Shown here: positions 8,256 to 16,990 of the stretch, in pieces
Layout: each line of letters opens with the position of its first letter
How positions within the stretch are numbered: the first letter of the stretch is position 1
NCBI GenBank assembly: GCA_007693745.1
Contig: REDA01000054.1
Location: forward strand, 37,850-101,849
Origin: Balneolaceae bacterium
GTDB lineage: Bacteria > Bacteroidota > Rhodothermia > Balneolales > Balneolaceae
Direction: 5' to 3'
DNA: 64,000 nucleotides
Translations under genes and position numbers: made by a program
Notes under the pieces: model-generated
What the model saw: only the letters and a program-made list of their open reading frames with translations
Databases searched by the model: none
Told to the model about the DNA's origin: nothing

Positions 8256-9440
8256 TTATCTTGAGGCGTATTGCTGATACTTCGCTTCAATCTCCTCAAC
8301 AGCGGGGGCTTCTCCCTCCACAATCCACAGCCTGTATCTTAGTACAAAAGGAGCTCCCTCAGAAAAATAGTGCGGAAAAAACTCCCCGAAACGACCATAG
8401 AGCCGCTCTGACATCTCAGCTACAGACCTCCCGGGATTGGCCGGATTTACCATATAGACCACTGTGTACTCATTCTCACCGATTGTATAATTAAAGGCGT
8501 TCCAGGGTAATCCGATCCGGTCTTCCTCACCCAGTTCCACATCTCCCGGGATGTCAGACAGGGCCTCCGGCCGGATAAAACGGCTTACTCCCGGATTATC
8601 AGCTACATACTGAGCAGCACGAAACTGCATCCCTGCATGCTGAAGATCACCGTCGAGATTCACCGGACCGGCAATGGCATACATATTGGTGTGAAAGTCG
8701 ATCACCATACTGCCATCCGGCTCCCTGTAAACACGGATGTCCCGTTCCTCCTCTAGTATAATCCGGTCGTTGGGATCCTTCCAGTGAATCTCCGCCACAT
8801 GACCACCAAAAACGGGTCCGCTGAATTCAGTAACAAAATCGATATGTTCTGTCCTTTCGCCATTATTGGCGTGCCACATATCATACACATCATCATAGAT
8901 TTCCACCCGGCTGTAACCGTAGAAAATTCCTCGGTGGTGAGAGAAGAGTCCGCCTGCACCTTTTGTAATCAGTTCTCCGGAAGCAGGCCCAAATACATGA
9001 TGAAACGGTTTTTTCGTCTCTTCTTTGTTTTCAGGATCAAAAACCGGGTATTCGTACTGAATCAGCGGGTGGTCACCCAAAACAAGCTGAGCAGACTGAT
9101 CTCCGGCACTCTGCCAGCTGTACACCTGCTCTGCGCAGGTCTGATCATGCAGCACACTGTATTGCACCGTCTCACCTTCAGCCTGTGTGGCAAACCACCA
9201 GATTCTGGCACGCGTCGGAGTGAGGGGTTCAGCCTGAGCCGGAATGCGAACATCCCCCGCCTCAAGACACAACCCTCCACTAAGGCCTGCAATCGGTACA
9301 TTCACTGAAACAAGATCGTGGCTGAGGTTCCCGTTCCTTGCTGTAAATTCAAAGGTTTCATACTCAACTCCGGCACATCCGGCCGTGATGACAAGAATGA
9401 GAAAAAAAGAAGAAAGTGTTCTCATGATTAGATATTTCAT
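8256..9440 (-). CDS. PmoA-like family lipoprotein (DUF6807)
   Basis: The 394-aa protein begins with a hydrophobic signal and a lipobox (VITAGC, Cys about residue 22), so it is probably lipid-anchored. The remainder matches what I recall of the proteins called PmoA family (DUF6807). Recognisable sections are DHPLIQYEYPVF, FHHVFGPASGE and SHHRGIFYGYS, with HHRG as the most typical motif. Despite the family name there is no reason to expect methane oxidation. These proteins are often found next to Gfo/Idh/MocA genes in polysaccharide-degrading bacteria, and their activity is not established. It is first of a four-gene minus-strand group with apbE and two Gfo/Idh genes. A degenerate copy of the dispersed repeat begins 44 bp upstream. 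Confidence 0.85.
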   Translation of the reverse strand: MKYLIMRTLSSFFLILVITAGCAGVEYETFEFTARNGNLSHDLVSVNVPIAGLSGGLCLEAGDVRIPAQAEPLTPTRARIWWFATQAEGETVQYSVLHDQTCAEQVYSWQSAGDQSAQLVLGDHPLIQYEYPVFDPENKEETKKPFHHVFGPASGELITKGAGGLFSHHRGIFYGYSRVEIYDDVYDMWHANNGERTEHIDFVTEFSGPVFGGHVAEIHWKDPNDRIILEEERDIRVYREPDGSMVIDFHTNMYAIAGPVNLDGDLQHAGMQFRAAQYVADNPGVSRFIRPEALSDIPGDVELGEEDRIGLPWNAFNYTIGENEYTVVYMVNPANPGRSVAEMSERLYGRFGEFFPHYFSEGAPFVLRYRLWIVEGEAPAVEEIEAKYQQYASR

Positions 9441-9483
9441 TAATTTTTTGGTTTATTTTTGCACTTCTGATGATAAGGAATAT

Positions 9484-9592
9484 GATACAAGATCAATGCA
9501 GTTGCCAGTTTAAAACCGCACCCATGAACTATTCATATGGGTTTTGACCTACAGGCAGCGATGATACTGGCAATGTACACTTTCAAAAAACC
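9484..9592 (-). repeat. Degenerate copy (D) of the ~140-bp dispersed repeat
   Basis: Read on the minus strand, this stretch shares with the intact copies GCGGTTTTAAA, then TTGATCTTG at the same spacing, and CAGTATC-TCG near its start. The middle and the end nearest the gene have diverged. It sits between uxaC and the PmoA-like gene, oriented toward the latter's start (9440) as the other copies are toward their genes. The borders are approximate. Chance similarity is unlikely because three blocks line up in order, but this copy is the least certain of the four. Confidence 0.55.
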
Positions 9593-9659
9593 ATCTTTGA
9601 TAAGAAAAGATTTTTTTTCGAGAGATACATCTCTTTTATGTAAAAGCGGTTCAGATCAC

Positions 9660-11078
9660 TCAATGGTTTTGCGAATAGAGAAAATAGCCTTTTGCATTGC
9701 CATAGCATATGCTCTCCACCAGGTCTGAAATGAGTTCGGGTTCGTCAGGCAGCACCCCTCTATCCATATCCCGGCCAAGCAGGTTGCAGAGAATTCTGCG
9801 GAAGTAGTGATGACGGGAGAATGAAAGAAAGCTGCGCGAATCGGTGGTCATGCCGATAAACCTGCTGAGTATTCCCATATTTGAAAGCGATTCGATCTGT
9901 TTTTCGATTCCATCTTTCTGATCGAGAAACCACCAGGGAGGCCCGTGCTGCAACTTGCCGGGAGTGGTTCCATCCTGAAAGTTACCGATCATCGTCCCGA
10001 TCAGCTCATTGTCGCCGGGGTGGATATTGTAAAGCACTGTCTTCGGCAGGATGTTGTCCCGGTCGAGCCGGTCGAGCAGGCGGGCAAGCGGCCGCGCGAT
10101 CTCCCCGTCGCCCATGGAATCAAAACCGGCATCGGGACCCAGTTTTGCCAGCATCCGGCTGTTATTATTTCTCTGAGCGCCGATATGCAGCTGCAACACC
10201 CACCCCTTTTGATGGTTCATCACTCCGCAGCGGTACAAAAATGCCGATTTAAACCGGGCCGACTCTTTTCGGGTCAGTTTCTTTCCGCTTCGCGCTTTGT
10301 CAAATGTTTTTTCCACCTGCTGATCACTGTACGGTGCCGAATATGGCTCTTCGATTCCGTGGTCAGATGCCCTGCAACCCAGTTCATGAAATGCATCATG
10401 ACGCTGCTGAAGTGCCTCCCAAAAGCTGTTCAGACTGCGTATTTCGACACCAGACACTTTCTCAAGTTTACTGACCCACTCGATAAACGCATCTCCTTTT
10501 TCGATATTCATACCTGTATCCGGACGGAAGGTGGGGACCATCCGTAACGGCGCGCTGCTTTCTCCGGAAAAAGCACGGTGGTGTTGCAGATCTGAAACGG
10601 GATCATCGGTCGTAGCCACTATTTCCACACGGTTTCTTTGCAACAGGGATCTGGCCGAAAAATCCTTGTCTTGCAGCATCTCATTGCATTCATCCCATAT
10701 TCGGCCGGCTGTAACCCCGTTTAGCAGCCGGTCACTGATTCCAAAGGGATCTGCCAGCTCCATGTGAGTCCAGTGAAAAAGCGGATTCCGGAGTGTTTGG
10801 GGCACGGTTTCTGCCCAGGCCATAAATTTTTCCCGGTCGGATGCTTTTCCGGTAATCCGTTCTTCATCAATTCCGCAGGTACGCATGGCGCGCCACTTGT
10901 AATGGTCGCCCTTCAGCCAGATTTCGGTGAGGTTTTCAAATTTTTTATCTGCGGCAATCTCATCCGGTGGCAGGTGGTTGTGGTAGTCGATCACCGGAAG
11001 GTCTTTTGCCACGCTGTGGTAGAGCCGGCGGGCTTTATCTCCCTCCAGCAGAAAATCATCATGGATAAATGATTTCAT
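9660..11078 (-). CDS. uxaC: Uronate (glucuronate/galacturonate) isomerase UxaC
   Basis: UxaC converts D-glucuronate to D-fructuronate and D-galacturonate to D-tagaturonate, the first cytoplasmic step of hexuronate breakdown. The 472-aa length is typical. Landmarks include VIDYHNHLPP (about 30-39, metal-site HxH), DDPVSDLQHH, RPDTGMNI and the C-terminal GMTTDSRSFLSFSRHHYFRR region. Its start codon overlaps the stop of kdgK by 4 bp, so the two are probably translationally coupled. It is the last gene of the TRAP/hexuronate run; the 219-bp gap before the PmoA-like gene contains a degenerate repeat and no clear terminator. Confidence 0.97.
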   Translation of the reverse strand: MKSFIHDDFLLEGDKARRLYHSVAKDLPVIDYHNHLPPDEIAADKKFENLTEIWLKGDHYKWRAMRTCGIDEERITGKASDREKFMAWAETVPQTLRNPLFHWTHMELADPFGISDRLLNGVTAGRIWDECNEMLQDKDFSARSLLQRNRVEIVATTDDPVSDLQHHRAFSGESSAPLRMVPTFRPDTGMNIEKGDAFIEWVSKLEKVSGVEIRSLNSFWEALQQRHDAFHELGCRASDHGIEEPYSAPYSDQQVEKTFDKARSGKKLTRKESARFKSAFLYRCGVMNHQKGWVLQLHIGAQRNNNSRMLAKLGPDAGFDSMGDGEIARPLARLLDRLDRDNILPKTVLYNIHPGDNELIGTMIGNFQDGTTPGKLQHGPPWWFLDQKDGIEKQIESLSNMGILSRFIGMTTDSRSFLSFSRHHYFRRILCNLLGRDMDRGVLPDEPELISDLVESICYGNAKGYFLYSQNH

Positions 11079-12106
11079 CGCTCCACCCTCCCCGATCCGC
11101 CACTCTTTATCAGTTTTTCCACCTCGCCTCTGCTTACAAGATTGAAATCGCCCGGAATGGAATGCTTCAGGCAGGATGCGGCTACAGCAAACTCCAGTGC
11201 ATCACGGCTATGATCCATGCACAGAAGACCGTAGATCAGTCCGGCAGCGAACGAATCGCCTCCCCCCACACGATCCACGATGTCGATCTCATATCTTCGC
11301 GAACGGAATGGGGTGCTGCAGGATTTGTCATCATGCAGCAAGGCACTCCAGCCGTTGCGGCTCGCTGAAAAACTTTCCCTGAGAGTGATCGCCACTGCCT
11401 TGAAATCATACTCCTTTTTCAATTCCATGGCGAGATGGGCATATCCTTTCTCATCCAGATGAGCGTCCTCCACATCTGTTGTACCGGCCGTAAATCCCAG
11501 ACATTTTTCCGCATCTTCTTCGTTGGCGATACATACATCCACATAACTCATCAACGGTTTCATCACCTTCCGGGCCTGCTCTTCGGTCCACAGTTTTGCC
11601 CGGAAATTAAGATCGCAGCTCACGGTAACTCCCGCCTTTTTGGCTGCCCGGCAGGCCTCCTCAAGAACAGCGGCGGGATCCGGACCCAGCGCGGGTGTTA
11701 TTCCAGTCCAGTGGAACCACTCTTTTCCTTCAAATATGTTTTCCCAATCGACCATACCACTTTTTATCTCTGTGACAGAAGAATCCGCACGGTCGTAAAT
11801 AACCCTTGAAGGCCGCTGGCTGGCGCCGGTTTCCAGAAAGTAGATCCCCAGCCTGTCGCCACCCCTTACGATGTGTTCCGTATTTACCCCATACCGGCGA
11901 ACCGACTGCAGGGCTGCCTCTCCGATTTCATGCTCCGGCAGCCGGGTGACAAACCAGCTGTTCAGCCCGTAACCGGCCAGGGAAACCGCTACATTTGCTT
12001 CTCCCCCACCGTAGCTCACATCGAATTGGGAAGCCTGCACAAACCGCTCAAAACCGGGTGTGGAAAGCCGCAACATAATTTCACCAAATGTGACAACATT
12101 TTTCAT
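11075..12106 (-). CDS. kdgK: 2-keto-3-deoxygluconate kinase (PfkB family)
   Basis: The protein is a 343-aa PfkB/ribokinase-family sugar kinase. The C-terminal signature GGGDSFAAG (281-289) carries the catalytic Asp (284), and the N-terminal part has the GGGEANVAVSLA substrate-site segment. Assignment as KDG kinase (KDG + ATP to KDPG) follows from similarity and from its position between KDPG aldolase and UxaC. It overlaps uxaC by 4 bp and follows eda after 116 bp. A kinase for another sugar acid is possible but less likely in this context. Confidence 0.93.
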   Translation of the reverse strand: MKNVVTFGEIMLRLSTPGFERFVQASQFDVSYGGGEANVAVSLAGYGLNSWFVTRLPEHEIGEAALQSVRRYGVNTEHIVRGGDRLGIYFLETGASQRPSRVIYDRADSSVTEIKSGMVDWENIFEGKEWFHWTGITPALGPDPAAVLEEACRAAKKAGVTVSCDLNFRAKLWTEEQARKVMKPLMSYVDVCIANEEDAEKCLGFTAGTTDVEDAHLDEKGYAHLAMELKKEYDFKAVAITLRESFSASRNGWSALLHDDKSCSTPFRSRRYEIDIVDRVGGGDSFAAGLIYGLLCMDHSRDALEFAVAASCLKHSIPGDFNLVSRGEVEKLIKSGGSGRVER

Positions 12107-12222
12107 AATCAGAATTCTATTTTATCTCGATAATTTTCACCATTCAACTCAAAACCGGGCAGTAAATCAAAAACCCGTAACTCTCTTCGATCAGCGACTC
12201 CACCCGGTCCACTCTTGCCATT

Positions 12223-12858
12223 TTACCCCTTCAGTCCGCTCATCAATAGCCGCGCCTTTTTTTCGATCGCTTTATAATCCCTGTTCTTTAAGTCCTCTGC
12301 GGAAACGAGTGCGCTGCCCACTCCCACTGCACAGGCTCCGGCCCTGATCCATTCCGCTCCATTGGTCAGGGTCACTCCGCCGGTTGGCATTAGTTTCAAA
12401 TCGGGCATGGGTGCAAGCACAGCTTTAAAAAACTCCATCCCCGTAATATTGGCCGGAAACACCTTTACAATATCGGATCCCAGCTGCCGGGCATAGTCGA
12501 TTTCGGTAGGGGTAAAGGCGCCCGCCATCATCACCTTGCTTTGCAATACCGTCTGGGCAATTACATCCGGTTTAATCACCGGACTTACTACAAATTCTGC
12601 GCCGGCACGAATAGCGGCAACAGCTGTCTTTGAATCCATCACAGAGCCGACTCCGATGATCATCTCCTCAGGAAATGATTGGGATGCTTCCTTTATCAGA
12701 TCGACAGCATTTGGAGTGGTCATGGTCAATTCCAAAACCATCACCCCTCCCTTGTAGAGAGCTTCTGCAACGGGGAAAAAGAGATCTGGATCCGGCAAGC
12801 GAAGAACAGCAATTGCCTTTTCGCGTTCAATTGCAGTTAAAATAGAGGTTCGGTTCAT
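12223..12858 (-). CDS. eda: KDPG/KHG aldolase
   Basis: Eda splits 2-keto-3-deoxy-6-phosphogluconate into pyruvate and glyceraldehyde-3-phosphate, the last step of the hexuronate route. The 211-aa class I aldolase shows the catalytic Glu in LELTMTTP (E43), GVGSVMD (about 69-75), the Schiff-base Lys in VKVFPA (K132) and the phosphate-site PTGGV. It starts 9 bp after the stop of the SDR gene. There is a 116-bp gap to kdgK downstream, without a convincing terminator. Confidence 0.96.
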   Translation of the reverse strand: MNRTSILTAIEREKAIAVLRLPDPDLFFPVAEALYKGGVMVLELTMTTPNAVDLIKEASQSFPEEMIIGVGSVMDSKTAVAAIRAGAEFVVSPVIKPDVIAQTVLQSKVMMAGAFTPTEIDYARQLGSDIVKVFPANITGMEFFKAVLAPMPDLKLMPTGGVTLTNGAEWIRAGACAVGVGSALVSAEDLKNRDYKAIEKKARLLMSGLKG

Positions 12859-12867
12859 GATTAATGA

Positions 12868-13650
12868 TCAGATTGTCATTGAAGTAAAGCCTCCGTCAAC
12901 CGGGATAACGGCTCCGGTCACGAAAGAAGATGCGGCATTCGAGGCGAGCCAGATCAACGCTCCCGAAAGTTCTGAGGGCTCACCAAAACGTTGCATCGGT
13001 GTGTGCCGGAAGATGGATTCAGTGCGCTCCTGGGTCAGGATTTTCCTGTTCTGTTCAGCCGGAAAAAAACCGGGAAGCAGCGCATTGACACGAATCCCGT
13101 CCGGAGCAAATTCGCGCGCAAGAAAACGGGTCATATTGTTCACTCCCGCTTTGGAGATGCTGTAGGTGAATACTTTGGAAAGTGGTATTTCTGAAGAGGC
13201 GGAGGAGATATTGATAATGCTGCCCTTAATATTTTTTTCGATCATCATAGCTGCTGCGATTCTGCTGGCATAAAAGACTCCTTTCAGGTTGATATCCAGA
13301 ATGCGGTCCCATTCCTCTTCATCAATTTCCATCACCGGTGTAACCGAGTTCACTCCCGGGGCGTTGACCAGAATATCCACTCCGCCAAACTCCGATTCGA
13401 TCTCTTCAAATGCTTTCTTCAGGGAGGTTTCGTCGCGGGTGTCGGCGTGACACACCAGTGAGCGCCTCCCCAGTTTTTCGACCTCTTTCTGCTGTGACTG
13501 TGCACCGCTCTGATTACTGCTGTAGAAAATGGCTACGTTGGCACCGGCAGCCGCAAGAGCTTTTACCATTTCACCACCCAGTACACCGCTGCCTCCGATT
13601 ACTGCTGCCGTTTTACCCTTAAGTGAAAATAGATCCATTAACTGATTCAT
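12868..13650 (-). CDS. SDR-family oxidoreductase, probable fructuronate reductase / mannonate dehydrogenase
   Basis: The 260-aa short-chain dehydrogenase has the cofactor loop GGSGVLGG (19-26), NAPG (96-99), catalytic Ser near 150 and Tyr163-x3-Lys167 (YSISK). No UxuB-type long-chain mannonate dehydrogenase is in the window, while every other step of the route is present. The SDR therefore most likely reduces D-fructuronate to D-mannonate, and SDR-type mannonate oxidoreductases are known. KduD-like activity on 5-keto-4-deoxyuronate is an alternative. Its start overlaps the stop of uxaE by 4 bp and eda follows after 9 bp, a tight unit. Confidence 0.9.
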   Translation of the reverse strand: MNQLMDLFSLKGKTAAVIGGSGVLGGEMVKALAAAGANVAIFYSSNQSGAQSQQKEVEKLGRRSLVCHADTRDETSLKKAFEEIESEFGGVDILVNAPGVNSVTPVMEIDEEEWDRILDINLKGVFYASRIAAAMMIEKNIKGSIINISSASSEIPLSKVFTYSISKAGVNNMTRFLAREFAPDGIRVNALLPGFFPAEQNRKILTQERTESIFRHTPMQRFGEPSELSGALIWLASNAASSFVTGAVIPVDGGFTSMTI

Positions 13651-15146
13651 TCCTGTTGCTGTTCAAATGGTTTCAGGTGTTTCCCGAAATGGCGGAGAAG
13701 ATAGTCCTCATAGAGCTCATGATGATCTATCAGGATGTTCATGAGCCGTTTTTTAAAAGAGCGGTTCTCTGATTCCGGCGAATGAAGTACCGAACCGTAG
13801 GTTACGTGCAGTACCTGTCGTGCGTCGTCCTGATTCAGAAGGGAAGGCCATTCTGTTTCATTCAACTCAGTGAGTAATGGTACCTCTTCCACTCTGCCTG
13901 AAATGTGGTAGGTTTTGCGGTCAAGGTCAAACCTTGACTTTGAGAATTCAAGAATTTCAGCAAAAAAATCCGGGTCGGCATGTGCGGCTGTTCTCAGCGC
14001 CTCCAGATAGCTGGTTCCGGCAGTCTTCACGTGAACCGCTCCTTGATCCAGTGCCCCGATCGCTCTGTACACACCAAATTTATCACTTCCTGAATGGATG
14101 CTGAGCTTATAGTCACCGAAAATACGGGCGATGGCCAGATGACTTTTATACTCCTCTGTAAAACGAGAGAGGTCGCCTCTGAAATCCACCCCTTTTTCGA
14201 ACTCTCCGCTGAATCGTGGAGCCAGGCTCACCAGCTCCACGCCGAGGCGGTTCAGCTGGGATGCGATCAGCCAGTGTTCAAATAGCGTGGTGGGATGGTC
14301 CGTTTCATCCACAGAGAGCTCCAGTTCCGGATCCACCGCCGGATAATCTCTTCTTATGTAATCCGCCAGCATTTTCGTGTGGGCAATCACCTTTCCGTAC
14401 TTGATGATGGCCGTCAGAATCTCTTCCTCTCCGGGCTCAAGGATCCATTCGGCAACAAGAGGAATCCTGATGCCATTCACTCTTCTCAGAAACGCCTCAG
14501 GTGTTTCCTCAAGCAGATCCCACGGCAGGTCAAACAGTGCTTTTTTTTGCTCATCGCGGTTCATCGAGGCTGCATCCCCCTGCACATACTCCCCCGGATC
14601 CAGGGTCAGCATCGTGTAACCTGCTTCGAGCATCCCGTCGATATCCTGTTCATTTTTCAGGTGGTCGCCATCCGCTCCGAAACCCTCACTGTAGCCCGTC
14701 TCAAACACGGCCCAGGTGGCCGCATCCAGTACGTCGGAGGCTGTCCGACCGGTTCTCTGCAGTTCCCTTACGGATTGCTGAGCCAGTACCGGCCTGAAAC
14801 CGGAGCCCCGGACGGCTTTCAGGTGAGCTGTACCTGCATTTCCAAGCCGGTCACCGAAACCGAATGAGTTTACTTTGCCAATCTTGACGGGTGCTGTATG
14901 TGGAAACCGCTCTCTGAGTGCAGCAGCATTGTGATGAGTGAGCGGACATTTAATGTAGTTTTTCCCATCCACCTCCAGCTCTTCCCCTTCAAAGAGGATA
15001 GAATCTTTCTCCTGATCCGATGGAGCAATCATCATAAAACGTTCAGTCGCTTCTCTGATCATGAAAAATTGTGAGCCCATATCACTCAGACAGGAATCAG
15101 CAATCATGGCTGAGTTGAAGTACCCGGATGTTAGATTTTCTGGCAT
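13647..15146 (-). CDS. uxaE: Tagaturonate epimerase family protein (UxaE-like)
   Basis: The 499-aa protein resembles the tagaturonate-fructuronate epimerase family (UxaE, characterised in Thermotoga maritima), which links galacturonate breakdown to the fructuronate branch. Recognisable regions are GKVNSFGFGDRLG (about 88-100), VSLAPRFSGEFEKGVDF and the SIHSGSDKFGVY segment with likely metal ligands. It replaces the altronate branch (UxaB/UxaA), for which no gene is present. It follows dctM after 24 bp and overlaps the SDR gene by 4 bp. The assignment rests on family resemblance together with the pathway context. Confidence 0.9.
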   Translation of the reverse strand: MPENLTSGYFNSAMIADSCLSDMGSQFFMIREATERFMMIAPSDQEKDSILFEGEELEVDGKNYIKCPLTHHNAAALRERFPHTAPVKIGKVNSFGFGDRLGNAGTAHLKAVRGSGFRPVLAQQSVRELQRTGRTASDVLDAATWAVFETGYSEGFGADGDHLKNEQDIDGMLEAGYTMLTLDPGEYVQGDAASMNRDEQKKALFDLPWDLLEETPEAFLRRVNGIRIPLVAEWILEPGEEEILTAIIKYGKVIAHTKMLADYIRRDYPAVDPELELSVDETDHPTTLFEHWLIASQLNRLGVELVSLAPRFSGEFEKGVDFRGDLSRFTEEYKSHLAIARIFGDYKLSIHSGSDKFGVYRAIGALDQGAVHVKTAGTSYLEALRTAAHADPDFFAEILEFSKSRFDLDRKTYHISGRVEEVPLLTELNETEWPSLLNQDDARQVLHVTYGSVLHSPESENRSFKKRLMNILIDHHELYEDYLLRHFGKHLKPFEQQQE

Positions 15147-15170
15147 GGAAAAAGATAATTAGACATAAGA

Positions 15171-16469
15171 TCAGTACCCAAAGAGTCGGGGGAGAAACAT
15201 GGTAAGCCCCTCAAAATAGGTGACCAGCAGCAGTGAAATCACCATAGCGATGAATAGTGGTATCAGCGGGCGGATCACCTGCGTAATGGAAAGGTTGGCA
15301 ATGCCGCAACCCACAAAAAGAACGCTGCCTACCGGTGGGGTACAGAGCCCGACACTCAGATTCAGCACCATCACAATTCCGAAATGAACGGGATCCATCC
15401 CCAGTTCCACCACCAGAGGAAGGAAAATAGGGGTAAAGATCAGTACCGCCGGAGTGATATCCATAAAAATCCCGACGGTCAGCAGAATGACATTGATGAT
15501 GATAAGAATCACGAACGGATTGTCACTCAGAGCGATCAGTGTTTCGGAGATATAGACCGGAATATTTTCGTACGACATGATCCAGGACATCGCCATGGAA
15601 GTGGCGATCAGCAGTGCAACGATTGCTGTCGTATTGCAACTGGTGAGAAAAACCTGTTTGAGTTGTTTCAGGCTCATGCTTCTGTAGGCAACAGTGAGCA
15701 AAAGGGCATAGACAACCGCAATGGCGGAAGCTTCCGTAGCTGTAAAAATACCCGCCACAATCCCGCCGATTACAAGGAAGATGAGAAAAAGGCTTGGAAT
15801 GGCCTCAAGAAATTTCCGGATAGCGATGCGAAGAGGCACCCGTTCAGAGACAGGATACTTTCGCTTGAAAGCCACATAACCGGAAACGGCCATCAGGGAG
15901 AAACCCACAAGAATTCCGGGAATATATCCGGCCAGAAACAGGGCAGCAATCGATGCCCCGCCACTCGCCAGAGAATAGACAATCAGAATATTGCTGGGCG
16001 GTATAATCAATCCGGTAGTTGAGGAGGTAATGTTCAAAGCCGCACTGAACTCTTTGTCGTACCCTTCCTTTTCCATTCGTGGCCCCATAAATCCGCCGAT
16101 AGCCGAGGCTGTTGCCACTGCAGAACCGGAGATCGACCCAAACAGCATCGCCGCCACCACATGTACGTAGGCGAGTCCGCCGGGCAGCATACCCACAAGT
16201 GATTTGGCAAAATCAATAAGCCGTTTGGCAATCCCTCCCTGATTCATAATCTGACCGGCCAGTATGAAAAACGGGATTGCCAGCAGGGCGAAACTGTCGA
16301 GACCGGTGGCCATTCGCTGCGCCACGGTGGTCACAGCCGGATCAAACGGGATACTCACCAGCATGGTGAGCAGGGTAGCCACACCGATGCAGAAGGCGAT
16401 CGGTACACCGATCATCAGAAGGAAGAAAAAGCTAAGAACCAGTACCAGAATACCTGTTATTTCCATCAC
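15171..16469 (-). CDS. dctM: TRAP transporter large permease (DctM)
   Basis: The 432-aa polytopic inner-membrane protein is the ion-coupled translocation subunit of a tripartite ATP-independent periplasmic transporter. It has about 12 hydrophobic segments and family stretches such as GVPIAFCIGVA (about 21-31), IPFFILAGQIMN and GSISGSAVATASAIG. The C-terminal section LSVGLCTPPVGSVLFVG is typical. Its start overlaps the dctQ stop by 4 bp. Position directly upstream of uxaE suggests hexuronate import. Confidence 0.96.
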   Translation of the reverse strand: MMEITGILVLVLSFFFLLMIGVPIAFCIGVATLLTMLVSIPFDPAVTTVAQRMATGLDSFALLAIPFFILAGQIMNQGGIAKRLIDFAKSLVGMLPGGLAYVHVVAAMLFGSISGSAVATASAIGGFMGPRMEKEGYDKEFSAALNITSSTTGLIIPPSNILIVYSLASGGASIAALFLAGYIPGILVGFSLMAVSGYVAFKRKYPVSERVPLRIAIRKFLEAIPSLFLIFLVIGGIVAGIFTATEASAIAVVYALLLTVAYRSMSLKQLKQVFLTSCNTTAIVALLIATSMAMSWIMSYENIPVYISETLIALSDNPFVILIIINVILLTVGIFMDITPAVLIFTPIFLPLVVELGMDPVHFGIVMVLNLSVGLCTPPVGSVLFVGCGIANLSITQVIRPLIPLFIAMVISLLLVTYFEGLTMFLPRLFGY

Positions 16470-16990
16470 ACTTCTCCGTTAGTTATCTCAACCGGCTCAT
16501 TATTATCCTTATTATCCTTCTGATTCAGAAGGGCATCCCGGATGAAAAGCACCGCGTAGAAAAGAATCAGAATTCCACTCAGGGGGAGCACACTGTAAAC
16601 ATATGCCAGTTTCACCTGCAGTGCTGCAGAGACCTGATTGAGTTCCCATGTGAGCTGAACCAGATAGGAGCCGCCAATCACCAGTACAAGCAGTGCGAAA
16701 AGGGCAATCAGCGAGTGTATAAAAAGCATCAGCCACACCCGGTTTCTTCCGGTTGCCCTTGAAGAGAAATAATCGAATGCCAGGTGCAGATTCATCCGGT
16801 ATGCATATGCAGAGCCCAGAAGGCCGATCCAGATCAGCAGAAAGCGTGCGAGTTCCTCGGTGAAAGAACTTGCAGAACCCAGCAGGTATCGGGTGGCAAC
16901 CTGCCAAACCACATCCACAACCAGAATAACCATCAGTATGATCACGGTCCAGGAGAGTATCCGGTCAATCGATCGGGCCAGCTTATTCAT
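16466..16990 (-). CDS. dctQ: TRAP transporter small permease (DctQ)
   Basis: The protein, about 174 aa, has four hydrophobic segments and the DctQ hallmark FTEELARFLLIWIGLLG with the conserved Glu-Glu-x-x-Arg. I chose the ATG at 16990 (MNKLARSIDRILSW) because it gives a normal DctQ N-terminus and an 8-bp overlap with the end of dctP. The frame is open further upstream to 17122, but that part lies inside dctP and has no family character. It partners DctM in the inner membrane. The C-terminal tail is rich in Asp and Asn. Confidence 0.92.
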   Translation of the reverse strand: MNKLARSIDRILSWTVIILMVILVVDVVWQVATRYLLGSASSFTEELARFLLIWIGLLGSAYAYRMNLHLAFDYFSSRATGRNRVWLMLFIHSLIALFALLVLVIGGSYLVQLTWELNQVSAALQVKLAYVYSVLPLSGILILFYAVLFIRDALLNQKDNKDNNEPVEITNGEV

